Assembly (NCBI RefSeq): GCF_039649665.1 | Contig: NZ_JBDJAW010000047.1 | Span: forward strand, 1-56,764 | DNA length: 56,764 nucleotides | Reading direction: 5' to 3' | Origin: Microbispora sp. ZYX-F-249 | GTDB lineage: Bacteria; Actinomycetota; Actinomycetes; Streptosporangiales; Streptosporangiaceae | In this document: piece by piece, positions 43,557 to 51,655 of the stretch | Position numbering within the stretch: the first letter of the stretch is position 1 | Layout: each line of letters starts with the position of its first letter | Translations under genes and position numbers: made by a program | Notes under the pieces: generated by a model | Database searches by the model: none | What the model was told of the DNA's origin: nothing | Seen by the model: the letters and a program-made list of their open reading frames with translations, nothing else

Positions 43557-46253
43557 GTGAAGTCAGCCCTGTCCACCACTGGGAAGGCGTTGGCAGCGCT
43601 TGCGGTGTTCGTCGCCGCTGTGTTGCTGCCGGCTTTCACCGGTAGTACCCCGGCCTCGGCGGCGACCCAGGCGACCTACTACGTCGCTCCCGACGGCAAC
43701 GACGCCAACCCTGGAACGATTACGTCGCCGTTCAGAACCCTGCAGCGCGCGAGGGACGTCGTCCGTACGGTGAACGCCGGCATGACCGGCGACATCTATG
43801 TGTATCTCCGCGGGGGCACCTATTCGGTCGGCAGCACGATCGACTTCACGCCGGCCGACTCCGGCACGAATGGATTCCGGGTCGTCTACGCCGCGTACCA
43901 GAACGAGACGCCGATCCTCACCGGAGGCGTCCAGGTGACCGGGTGGACGCAGCACAGCGGCAACATCTGGAAAGCCCCGCTGAATCGCAGCAACAAGCTC
44001 CGTGCGCTCTACGTCAACGACAAGCGGGCGTACATGGCATCGAAATCGATGGGCTCGCAGGGGTGCTACGGCACCTACACCATCACGGCAGGGCAGGCGT
44101 CCTGGGCGTGGGAATCGGGTTCGCAGTGCGCGGGAGCGAAATACAGTCTGAGCGATTTTCCCGCCATCGCGGCCAATCAGGACGACATCGAGATAGAGAC
44201 GTCGACGACCTGGACCACGGCCATCGTGGGAGTCCGGCAGGTCACCACTGAGGGCTCGAACCGCATCGCGCTGTTCCAGCAGCCGGGAGCGGCCATCGCC
44301 CAAGGCGCCTTCAACGGCAACGCCCAGATCGGCGGCACCCACAAGGTCATGAACGCCTACGAGTTCCTGGACACGCCGGGCGAGTTCTACTTCGACAAGA
44401 CGAGCCGCACGCTGTACTACTACAAGGCGAGCTCGGAGGACATGACGACCGCGGCGGTCTGGGCACCGAACAACGTGTCCACCCTCATCAGGGTCGCCGG
44501 CGCCTCCACGAGCAGCCGCGTCCGGAACATCACGTTCTCCGGCCTCACGGTCCAGCACTCCGACTGGAACCTGTTCAACGTGGCCGGCTCGGTGCTCAAG
44601 CAGGCCCAGCAGGGCAACCTCGGCGCGCTCGCCTATGCCAAGCAGAACTTCCACGTCTACTACTACCGCAACGTCGACCTGGCACCCGGGATGGTCCAGA
44701 TCGAGAACGCCGACGGGCTCGTCCTGCAGAACAACCGGATACAGCACACCGGCGTCGACGGGATCACCATGGCCAACGACGTGGTGAACACACAGTTGAT
44801 CGGAAACTACACCAACGACATCGCCGGATCCGCCATCTCCGTGGGCCATCCCCAGCATGTCTACATCGGGGACTACACCTCGACGAATCGCGAGAAGTAT
44901 CCCGCCCAGGTCGAAGGGGCGCCCAAGAACATCGAGATTAAGAACAACTACATCTACGACAGCGCCGTGTTGTTCAACGGGCACAGCCCCATCTCGGCGT
45001 ACTTCGCCGACGGCCTGTCCATCCAGCACAACCGCATCGAGAAAAGCCCGTGGTCCGGGATAACGCTCGGCTGGGGGTGGTGGAACTTCGACGGATCATC
45101 AGGCTCGATCGCGCCCAACCGGCCGACGACCACGGCGAAGAACAACACCATCAGCTACAACCACATCATCGACACGGTGCAGCGGCTGAGCGACACGGCT
45201 CCCATCTACACGCTGGGCAGCCAGCCGGGCACCACCATCACCGACAACTATCTGCAGGGCGTTCCGTCCGGGCACAAGTACGGACTCCATCCGGACGAGG
45301 GCTCGGCGTACATGACTTTCCGCGACAACGTCCTCAGCGTGGACAAGAATGTCACGTGGCTCATCAACTCCGACGACTTCGGCCGGAAGCATGATCTGAG
45401 CATCACGCAGACGTACGGCCCCATCAACAAAGTCTCGAACAAGAACCTGCCGAACAGCACGGTCCAGGACATCCTCGTATCCTCTGACTACGTCTGGCCG
45501 TCGCAGGCCTACGGCATCGCCGTGAACTCCGGACTCGAGGACGCGTACCGGAACATCATTCCCCAGAGCAATCTCTCTCTGCCGGATTATGTCCTGCCCG
45601 CCAGCACGTTCGTCGGCGCCGGGGTGACATCGGTTCCCATCCGCAGCACCGGCGATGCGAGCAAGACGGTGTGGCTGGCCCCCTCGGGCACGACCTCCTT
45701 CACCGCCGGCACCACGATGACCCGGGCAGGCGGAACCGCGACCTCCATCGCCGTCCCGGCGTCGGCCGGTGATTATCGGCTCTACGTCGTGGACGCCCAG
45801 GGGAACCGATCGGCCGAGTCGAAGTCGCTCGTCAGGCAGGGCAACGGCGGCGGGACCGGCCAGCAGACCGGCTCGATCGTCGGTGGCCAGTCCGGCCGAT
45901 GCGTGGACGTCACCGGCGCCTCGGCGACCAACGGCGTCCAGGTCCAGCTGTATGACTGCAACGGACAGACCAACCAGCGGTGGACGTACACGTCCGGCAA
46001 GCAACTGCAGGTGTTCGGCAACAAGTGCCTGGACGCCTACAACCGGGGCACCTCGAACGGCACCCAGGTGATCATCTGGGACTGCAACGGGCAGAACAAC
46101 CAGCAGTGGAACCTCAACTCCAACGGCACCATCACCGGTGTGCAGTCCGGGTTGTGCCTGGACGCCAACGCGGCCGGCACCGCCAACGGTACGAAGCTCA
46201 TTCTTTGGGCGTGCAACGGCGGCGCGAACCAGCAGTGGAGCCTGCGCAGCTGA
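43557..46253 (+). CDS. secreted right-handed beta-helix protein with C-terminal ricin (CBM13) domain
   Basis: An 898-residue exported protein. The signal peptide (1-38) ends PASA; the beta-helix part (about 40-720) starts YYVAPDGNDANPGT, a common opening of pectin- or xylan-active beta-helix enzymes (the GH141 family is one possibility). The C-terminal ricin B-like domain (about 770-898) has three QxW repeats ending NQRW, NQQW and NQQW and one Cys pair per repeat. The GTG at 43557 follows AAAGGAA and begins the signal peptide; an upstream in-frame ATG would add 27 non-signal residues. Its likely substrate is plant or microbial polysaccharide; catalytic residues were not identified. Confidence 0.85.
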   Translation: MKSALSTTGKALAALAVFVAAVLLPAFTGSTPASAATQATYYVAPDGNDANPGTITSPFRTLQRARDVVRTVNAGMTGDIYVYLRGGTYSVGSTIDFTPADSGTNGFRVVYAAYQNETPILTGGVQVTGWTQHSGNIWKAPLNRSNKLRALYVNDKRAYMASKSMGSQGCYGTYTITAGQASWAWESGSQCAGAKYSLSDFPAIAANQDDIEIETSTTWTTAIVGVRQVTTEGSNRIALFQQPGAAIAQGAFNGNAQIGGTHKVMNAYEFLDTPGEFYFDKTSRTLYYYKASSEDMTTAAVWAPNNVSTLIRVAGASTSSRVRNITFSGLTVQHSDWNLFNVAGSVLKQAQQGNLGALAYAKQNFHVYYYRNVDLAPGMVQIENADGLVLQNNRIQHTGVDGITMANDVVNTQLIGNYTNDIAGSAISVGHPQHVYIGDYTSTNREKYPAQVEGAPKNIEIKNNYIYDSAVLFNGHSPISAYFADGLSIQHNRIEKSPWSGITLGWGWWNFDGSSGSIAPNRPTTTAKNNTISYNHIIDTVQRLSDTAPIYTLGSQPGTTITDNYLQGVPSGHKYGLHPDEGSAYMTFRDNVLSVDKNVTWLINSDDFGRKHDLSITQTYGPINKVSNKNLPNSTVQDILVSSDYVWPSQAYGIAVNSGLEDAYRNIIPQSNLSLPDYVLPASTFVGAGVTSVPIRSTGDASKTVWLAPSGTTSFTAGTTMTRAGGTATSIAVPASAGDYRLYVVDAQGNRSAESKSLVRQGNGGGTGQQTGSIVGGQSGRCVDVTGASATNGVQVQLYDCNGQTNQRWTYTSGKQLQVFGNKCLDAYNRGTSNGTQVIIWDCNGQNNQQWNLNSNGTITGVQSGLCLDANAAGTANGTKLILWACNGGANQQWSLRS

Positions 46254-46268
46254 TGTGAGGGTCCTACC

Positions 46269-46305
46269 GGGCCGCGGGCGGTCACACGCGCACCGCCCGC
46301 GGCCC
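46269..46305 (+). terminator. strong hairpin terminator
   Basis: Perfect 14-base arms GGGCCGCGGGCGGT (46269-46282) and ACCGCCCGCGGCCC (46292-46305) around a 9-base loop, 16 bases after the beta-helix stop. It lies between convergent transcription units and could also stop the P450 transcript. Confidence 0.8.
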
Positions 46306-46492
46306 ACTCCTGCCGGCGGTCGGGAGTCCGTGCAGGGGACTGCCCGGATCCGGCGGCCCGGACGCGCTGCCGGACGACGGTGTCCGGCGCGAAAGCCGAC
46401 CGAGGCGGCCAAGAAGGCGAGCGATCGTCACCTCCTCCGCCGCCTCGTCGTGCCACCTGTGCCGCCCTCGTCGCGGGCCGGCGGCCAGGACG

Positions 46493-47671
46493 TCAGGAGA
46501 CGGTCGCGGCCGACGGCGTCACGACCACATCCATCGACACGATGTAGTCCTTCATCTGATCCAGAGAGCGCATGGGCCTGTCCGAGTCGAAGCGAATGTC
46601 GGAGAAGGAGGCGACAAGCCGCTCCAGCACGATGCGCCCCAGCACCCGCACCAGAGGCAGGCCAAGACAGATGTACATGCCCTGCCCGAAGGTCAGATGA
46701 GGATTCGGGGAGCGCCTGATGTCGAATCGTTGCGCGTGGGGGAAGTAGCTCTCGTCGAAGTTGGCCGCCGAGTCCCAGACCACCACGTACTGACCCGCCT
46801 TGATCTCGTGCCCGCCGAGGACGGTGTCGTGCCGTGCCGTACGCCACAGGTTGAACCACGAGAAGTCGTAGCGCAGGATCTCCTCGATGGCCCCCGGAAT
46901 CAGCGAGGGGTCCCGCCGCAGCGTCTGGTAGAACTCCTGGTCCAGGCAGAAGCGAGCAACGGCGTAGGCCAGCATGAGGGAAAGCGGCGCGTTGCCGGCG
47001 GTTGCCAGATCCAGGCACATGTGGACGATTTTCTCCTCCGCCAATCGTCCGTCCTTGCTCCGCTCCGCGAGCAGCACGCTCATCAGGTCGTCGCCCGGGT
47101 TGCGCTTACGCGCGTCGAGCTGCTCGGTGAACAGTTCGACCACGTCGGCGTGATCCGGAGAACGAACTCCGATCAGCTGGCCGAACATCTGGTCGGACCA
47201 CTCACGGAAACGGCCGGCACCCGTGATCCGCAGTCCGAACATGTCCGCGATGACGCGCTCCATGAGCGGGTAGCACAGCTCCCCGAGTATCTCCATCCTG
47301 CCGGAGGCGAGGGCGCTCGCCAGCAGCGAGTCGACCATCGAGGTGAATTCCGGCGCCCGGCTCTCGATGTTTCCCGGGACGAACGATCGCGCCACAAAAC
47401 CTCGTAGGAAGCGATGCTCCGGTATGTCCGCCCGGCCGAAGGAGAACGGCAGGCCCATGTGGGTCTTGTTCGTCACCGAGAAGGTGTCGGGGTTCTTGAG
47501 CACGTGATTGACGTCTTCGTACCGGAACACCTCCCAGAGGTTGTGCTCCGGGCGGAAGCGTAACGGTTCGTTCTTGTGCATCTCCTGGAACCAGGAGATC
47601 CGCTCCTCGATCGAGTCGCTCAGCTCGGGAAACAGCAGATCCCTGGTCGGCTTGTTTGATGTGCTGGTCAT
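46493..47671 (-). CDS. cytochrome P450 with atypical I helix
   Basis: A 392-residue soluble class I P450. The heme ligand is Cys335 in TFGQGMYICLG; the ExxR pair is Glu264/Arg267 (EEILR); the C-helix region is EHRFLRGFV. The I helix reads LATAGNAPLSL at 223-232, with Ala-Pro in place of the acid-alcohol pair (D/E-T) of normal monooxygenases. That makes ordinary O2 activation unlikely and suggests unusual chemistry or altered oxygen delivery. The ATG at 47671 is preferred over one 39 bases upstream because GGTGAAGG precedes it. It is the last gene of the four-gene operon starting with the DAHP synthase. Confidence 0.9.
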   Translation of the reverse strand: MTSTSNKPTRDLLFPELSDSIEERISWFQEMHKNEPLRFRPEHNLWEVFRYEDVNHVLKNPDTFSVTNKTHMGLPFSFGRADIPEHRFLRGFVARSFVPGNIESRAPEFTSMVDSLLASALASGRMEILGELCYPLMERVIADMFGLRITGAGRFREWSDQMFGQLIGVRSPDHADVVELFTEQLDARKRNPGDDLMSVLLAERSKDGRLAEEKIVHMCLDLATAGNAPLSLMLAYAVARFCLDQEFYQTLRRDPSLIPGAIEEILRYDFSWFNLWRTARHDTVLGGHEIKAGQYVVVWDSAANFDESYFPHAQRFDIRRSPNPHLTFGQGMYICLGLPLVRVLGRIVLERLVASFSDIRFDSDRPMRSLDQMKDYIVSMDVVVTPSAATVS

Positions 47672-47719
47672 GCCTTCACCTTTTCTCCGGCCGGCCACGC
47701 GTCCTGACACGTGGTGCCG

Positions 47720-48652
47720 CTACAGGAGCTCGACAGTGAGCCAGATGTGTTCCTTCGTGCGGAACGTGCTCTCCCACACGGCCTTGCCGACCTCGGGAAG
47801 CCGGTACGTGTGATCGTCGATCACCTTGCCCAGCACGGGACTGCTGAGTGTCTCCGAGGTCGGCCCGTACTGGACGACGAGCTTGTTACCCGTCGCCTGG
47901 CTGAACCGGAGCCTGCCGATGGGCGCGTCGCAGATGCGTTCCCGGACCGGCGTCGGCGCCACGCTCACCAGCGGCACCCAGGCGTACATGGACTCGCCGC
48001 TGACGACCGCGTGGTCCTGCAGCACCGTGAACGGCAGCGACTTGATGAAGTCCACGCAGAGCTGCTCATTGAGATCGTAAGCAAGCTCGGCGTCGACCTC
48101 GATCCCCAGCGGTTGCCACGTGAGCTTGATGGGAAGGCGCCGGAGCGGGTCTCCCTCGGCGTCGACCGGCGCGGGAATGTAGTCCGGCCGCGTCGTGACG
48201 TCGCTCGAGGCGTACCGGTAGTGCTCGCCGACGTGCCACGGGAAGTAGTGATGCGACCAGGCGGTCAACCGGTTCACGTATTCGGTGAACGTCGACAGCC
48301 TGTCCACGAGCTCTCGGCGATCGGCTGCGGGCTGCCCGACCTTGACGGCGTACTCCGCCAGCGTCGGGAAGCCGTTGTAGCCGAGGAAGGTGCTGTAGAT
48401 GGGATCCAGCGTGCGGAAGACCGTGAGCACGTTCTCGACGGACAGGCTCTCGTCCGTCGCCATTTTCACCAGCTGGTAGAGGTTCATGGAATAGTCGCGG
48501 ACGATGCTGTTCGCGAAATCCCAGGCGGTGAAGTACTGATCGTACGACCCGGGCAGGTCGGGAAGCTTTCCGGTTCGCATCTTCTGGATTTCCGAGGGTT
48601 CCTCGGTAATGAACCTGGCGGTGAGCTCTCTGAGTTCTGGAAATGCAGACAC
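47720..48652 (-). CDS. cyclophilin-like protein, cucumopine synthase/DUF3830-related (tentative)
   Basis: A 310-residue protein. The N-terminal half (1-145) is helical. The C-terminal half (about 165-310) matches the cyclophilin-like DUF3830/cucumopine synthase pattern as I remember it: IKLTWQPLGIEVDAEL, then LCVDFIKSLPFTVLQDH, VVSGESMYAW and LSSPVLGKV. Cucumopine synthase is a cofactor-free enzyme that condenses histidine with 2-oxoglutarate by a Pictet-Spengler-type reaction. The domain order here is reversed (helical part first). In this cluster a similar condensation with an aromatic amino acid would be attractive, but that is speculation. The ATG at 48652 gives MSAFPELRELT; genes lie 51 and 48 bases to either side. 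The assignment rests on pattern memory only. Confidence 0.55.
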   Translation of the reverse strand: MSAFPELRELTARFITEEPSEIQKMRTGKLPDLPGSYDQYFTAWDFANSIVRDYSMNLYQLVKMATDESLSVENVLTVFRTLDPIYSTFLGYNGFPTLAEYAVKVGQPAADRRELVDRLSTFTEYVNRLTAWSHHYFPWHVGEHYRYASSDVTTRPDYIPAPVDAEGDPLRRLPIKLTWQPLGIEVDAELAYDLNEQLCVDFIKSLPFTVLQDHAVVSGESMYAWVPLVSVAPTPVRERICDAPIGRLRFSQATGNKLVVQYGPTSETLSSPVLGKVIDDHTYRLPEVGKAVWESTFRTKEHIWLTVELL

Positions 48653-48703
48653 CTGTCCCCCAATCGATGTACGCGATGATGCGCCTTGCTCTCTCGATGA
48701 CCC

Positions 48704-49837
48704 TTACGACGCCGCCCGCAGACGATCGGGCGAGCATCGGGCCCACAGGGGATGGATCTCCCCTGTGACGATCTGCGTTGCCAGGGTTCGCCCGATGAAC
48801 GGAGCGAGAGTGATGCCACTGTTGGCGAACGCCTCGTAGTAGCCGGAGACGCCGGACAGCGCGCCGACGCTGGGAAAGCCGTCAGCCGGGAACACCGCGG
48901 TGCCGACGCGAGTCCGCTCGACGGTGGACGACGCCAACGCCGGAACCGTGCGGTACGCCCGCTCCAGCAGGTCCTTGACGATCTCGTCGCCGGGCTCGGC
49001 CGGGTTTCCGGCCGGAAGGCGGGCATCGACCTGATCGGATCGCACCCGGACGCGGCCCGGCCCCGCCGACCTGACATGCGCCTCCGCCCCGCGCAGGACA
49101 TGCTTCACGGGATCGCCGTCGGTAGCGAGGTCGATCACGAGGCTGCTGCGCGTCGCGACCGCCCCGGGCAGGGGAGCTCCGAGCGTCTCGGCCACCGCGA
49201 CGGCCTCCGGGCCGGCGGCGTTGACGACGGCATCGACCTCGATGCGATCCTGGTTCTCCAGCCGGAGCGCCACGACTCGGTCGCCGTTGACCTCGACGTG
49301 TTCGACCTTGCCGTTCCACAACCGCAGACAGCCGGACTGCTTCGCGGTCTCGAGCAATGTGGAGACCAGTTTCGGCCCGTCGATCCATCCTTCGTCCGGG
49401 AATCGCACGATCGGTGCTTGAGCGTCCGAGAACGCGATGCCCGGCTCCCACTCCCGGTTCACCCGGGCCGCTTCGCACCAGATCGCGCGATAACCCCAAG
49501 CGCTGAGTCGATCGACAACCTCCACGAACGACTCGCCGGTGCCGGCGCCGCCCGCGCCGGCTGTGTCACTCCACGCCAAGCTGCCGGTGGGATGCCACCA
49601 GGGCGCGGAGGCGAACTGCCGGGCGAAGCGCAGGTGTTCGATCATCCCGGTGTGGCTCAGTTCGAACCGCGGGTATGTCGGTTGCTGGTAGGCGCTCAAC
49701 CGCGCGAAGCTGACATCCGTGGTCAACATCCCTGGTCGCGCGCGCTCCACGCAATGAACCCGCACCCCGCGTTGCGCGAGGGAGAAAGCCACGCAGGCTC
49801 CGATGACGCCGGCCCCCACCACCCCTACGGTTTTCAC
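48704..49837 (-). CDS. DAO-type FAD-dependent oxidoreductase
   Basis: A 377-residue flavoprotein of the D-amino-acid oxidase/glycine oxidase fold. The N-terminal dinucleotide motif is GVVGAGVIGACVAF (GxGxxG at about residues 8-13) followed by HCVER. The C-terminal FAD loop VSGYYEAFANSGITLAPFIG is also typical. These enzymes oxidise amines or amino acids. The GTG at 49837 has GGAGGGGA six bases upstream, preferred over the ATG 12 bases earlier. It lies 67 bases after the DAHP synthase and before the cyclophilin-like gene. A substrate that is an amino acid or its cyclised product would fit the cluster. Confidence 0.87.
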   Translation of the reverse strand: MKTVGVVGAGVIGACVAFSLAQRGVRVHCVERARPGMLTTDVSFARLSAYQQPTYPRFELSHTGMIEHLRFARQFASAPWWHPTGSLAWSDTAGAGGAGTGESFVEVVDRLSAWGYRAIWCEAARVNREWEPGIAFSDAQAPIVRFPDEGWIDGPKLVSTLLETAKQSGCLRLWNGKVEHVEVNGDRVVALRLENQDRIEVDAVVNAAGPEAVAVAETLGAPLPGAVATRSSLVIDLATDGDPVKHVLRGAEAHVRSAGPGRVRVRSDQVDARLPAGNPAEPGDEIVKDLLERAYRTVPALASSTVERTRVGTAVFPADGFPSVGALSGVSGYYEAFANSGITLAPFIGRTLATQIVTGEIHPLWARCSPDRLRAAS

Positions 49838-49904
49838 TGTCCCCTCCATGTCTTGTGGCAGAGCGTGATCGCAGCATCGAATCCGGCCCACAGCGGGCGC
49901 GTGG

Positions 49905-51233
49905 TCACAGGAGTTCGGCGATCTCGAAGGCCAGGTCGAGAGCCTGGCTGCGGTTGAGCCTCGGGTCGCACGTCGACTCGTAACGGTGGTGCAGGTCATC
50001 GGCCTGAATTCCGGTGCCGCCACCGATGCACTCGGTCACGTCCTCGCCGGTGAACTCGACGTGGATGCCACCGGGGTGGGTGCCGAGGGCGCGATGCACC
50101 TCGAAGAATCCGCGTACCTCGTCGAGGATGTCAGCGAGGTGCCGGGTCTTGTGGCCGCTCGGCGCGAGAAACGTGTTGCCGTGCATGGGGTCGCTGATCC
50201 AGGCCGGCCTCCCGCCGGTCTCCCGGGCGGCACGGACCAGTTCGGGCAGTCGGTCGCGGATCCGCCGCGCACCCATTCTGGTGATGAAGGTCAACCGCCC
50301 CGGCTGCCGCTCCGGATCGAGGATGTCCACATAGGCGCGGACTTCGGCCGGCGTGGTCGTCGGGCCGAGCTTGACTCCGATGGGGTTCGCGATGCTCCGG
50401 AAGTAGGCGACGTGCGCGCTGTCCAACGCGCGCGTACGCTCGCCGATCCAGAGCATGTGACCGCTGGTGGCGTACCTCAGCCCGCTCCCGGGGTCGACGC
50501 GGGTGAGCGCGTCCTCGTAGTCCAGCAGAAGGCCCTCGTGGCTGGCGAAGATCTCGGCCGAACGCAGCTCGTCGAGTTGGACCCCGCAGGCGCCCATGAA
50601 CCGCAGCGCGTGGTCGATCTTGTAGGCCAGCTCCTCGTAGCGGGCGCCTGCCGGCGAGCTCGCCACGAAGTCCCTGTTCCATCGGTGCAGCTGGTCCAGG
50701 CCCGCGTATCCGTCGCGCGCGTGGCCGGCCACGATGTCCAATGTGGACCGCGACGCCTCGTACATCCGCCACAGCCGGGCCGGGTCCGGCACCCGGGCCG
50801 CCGGGTCGAAGGCGAAGCCGTTCACCGCGTCGCCCAGATACACCGGGAGCGTCACGCCGTCCCGGGCCTCGCTGGGACTGGAGCGCGGTTTGGCGTACTG
50901 CCCCGCCATCCGGCCGATCTTCACGACCGGCCTCGCCGTCGCGTAGGTGAGGATGACGGCCATCTGCAGCAAGGTCTTGGTCTTGTTGCGGATCGCGTCC
51001 GGGGTCACGCCGTCGAACGTCTCCGCGCAGTCGCCGCCCTGTAACGCGAACGCCTCACCGTCGGCCACCGCCGCCAGCCTGGACCGCAGGCTGTCGCATG
51101 CGCTCGGCGTCACCAGACCGGGCGCGGCCGCCAGCCGGGCCAGCACATGCCCCAGGGCTGCGAGGTCCGGCCACTCCGGCTGGTGCGTCGCGGGCGCGTC
51201 ACGCCAGGAGACGAGCAACTCGGAATTCGTCAC
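49905..51233 (-). CDS. class II DAHP synthase
   Basis: A 442-residue 3-deoxy-D-arabino-heptulosonate-7-phosphate synthase, the first enzyme of the shikimate pathway. Signature blocks of class II enzymes are intact: LQGGDCAETF, KIGRMAGQYAKPRS, LPVYLGDAVNGF, SGHMLWIGERTR, ANPIGVKLGP, DPMHGNTF and GIHVEFTGEDVTECIGG. The N terminus is shorter than in the housekeeping enzyme of mycobacteria, as in secondary-metabolism copies (PhzC type). The start GTG 51233 gives a natural VTNSELLVSWRDAP but has no ribosome site; the position is uncertain. It heads a four-gene operon, so extra flux into aromatics appears to serve a specialised product. Confidence 0.92.
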   Translation of the reverse strand: MTNSELLVSWRDAPATHQPEWPDLAALGHVLARLAAAPGLVTPSACDSLRSRLAAVADGEAFALQGGDCAETFDGVTPDAIRNKTKTLLQMAVILTYATARPVVKIGRMAGQYAKPRSSPSEARDGVTLPVYLGDAVNGFAFDPAARVPDPARLWRMYEASRSTLDIVAGHARDGYAGLDQLHRWNRDFVASSPAGARYEELAYKIDHALRFMGACGVQLDELRSAEIFASHEGLLLDYEDALTRVDPGSGLRYATSGHMLWIGERTRALDSAHVAYFRSIANPIGVKLGPTTTPAEVRAYVDILDPERQPGRLTFITRMGARRIRDRLPELVRAARETGGRPAWISDPMHGNTFLAPSGHKTRHLADILDEVRGFFEVHRALGTHPGGIHVEFTGEDVTECIGGGTGIQADDLHHRYESTCDPRLNRSQALDLAFEIAELL

Positions 51234-51535
51234 GCAGAGCAGATCATCACAATCCCTCGCCGACAGGCAATGAATTGTCCGAGTGGTCCGGTCAGTCGGG
51301 CATTGAATGGTCTGCCCTACAAAGATGGCGTTTGATGCATTTGCAGGCGAGAAAGGATGTGGCCGATTTCCGGAATGACGAATTACTGGATATCGCCGTG
51401 ACGGGGATCCCCATGCGGACCACCGCCAAAGGCCGCCGGTGCGAAACGAGCTGTGGCGACGGCTCGGCGCCGAGGAGGTCTTCCTGCGGGAGGATCTGCC
51501 CACTCCGGCGAGGACCAGGCCCGCTGACGGGACCG
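51234..51535. other. region between DAHP synthase and regulator, with decayed coding sequence
   Basis: About 300 bases holding no intact gene. Near 51440-51525 on the plus strand a frame reads RNELWRRLGAEEVFLRED, which looks like protein but shifts frame before the TrpG-like tail at 51536. I could not identify it. Confidence 0.4.
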
Positions 51536-51655
51536 CGCCAGCGGGACCTGCCCATCGAGGGTGTGCCGTTCCACCCGGAGAGCATCGCCGCCATCGACGG
51601 CATGACGATGGCGGCGGGCTACCCGCCCCGCGTCACGACGCGAGCAAACCGGTGA
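51536..51655 (+). pseudogene. trpG: relic of a TrpG/PabA-type glutamine amidotransferase C terminus
   Basis: A 39-codon open stretch ends at TGA 51655 and reads RDLPIEGVPFHPESIAAIDG, then MTMAAGY. In TrpG and PabA the end of the domain is PIEGVQFHPES(V/I)LT..G..MLANW, with His-Pro-Glu being catalytic. The rest of the gene is missing or frameshifted upstream. The relic overlaps the 3' end of the MocR gene on the other strand. It joins the TrpD and TrpC relics nearby. Confidence 0.7.

Noticed and set aside
51440..51525. RNELWRRLGAEEVFLRED reading frame as part of a TrpE relic
   Set aside because: It does not match any TrpE block I know and its identity remains open, so it was not named.
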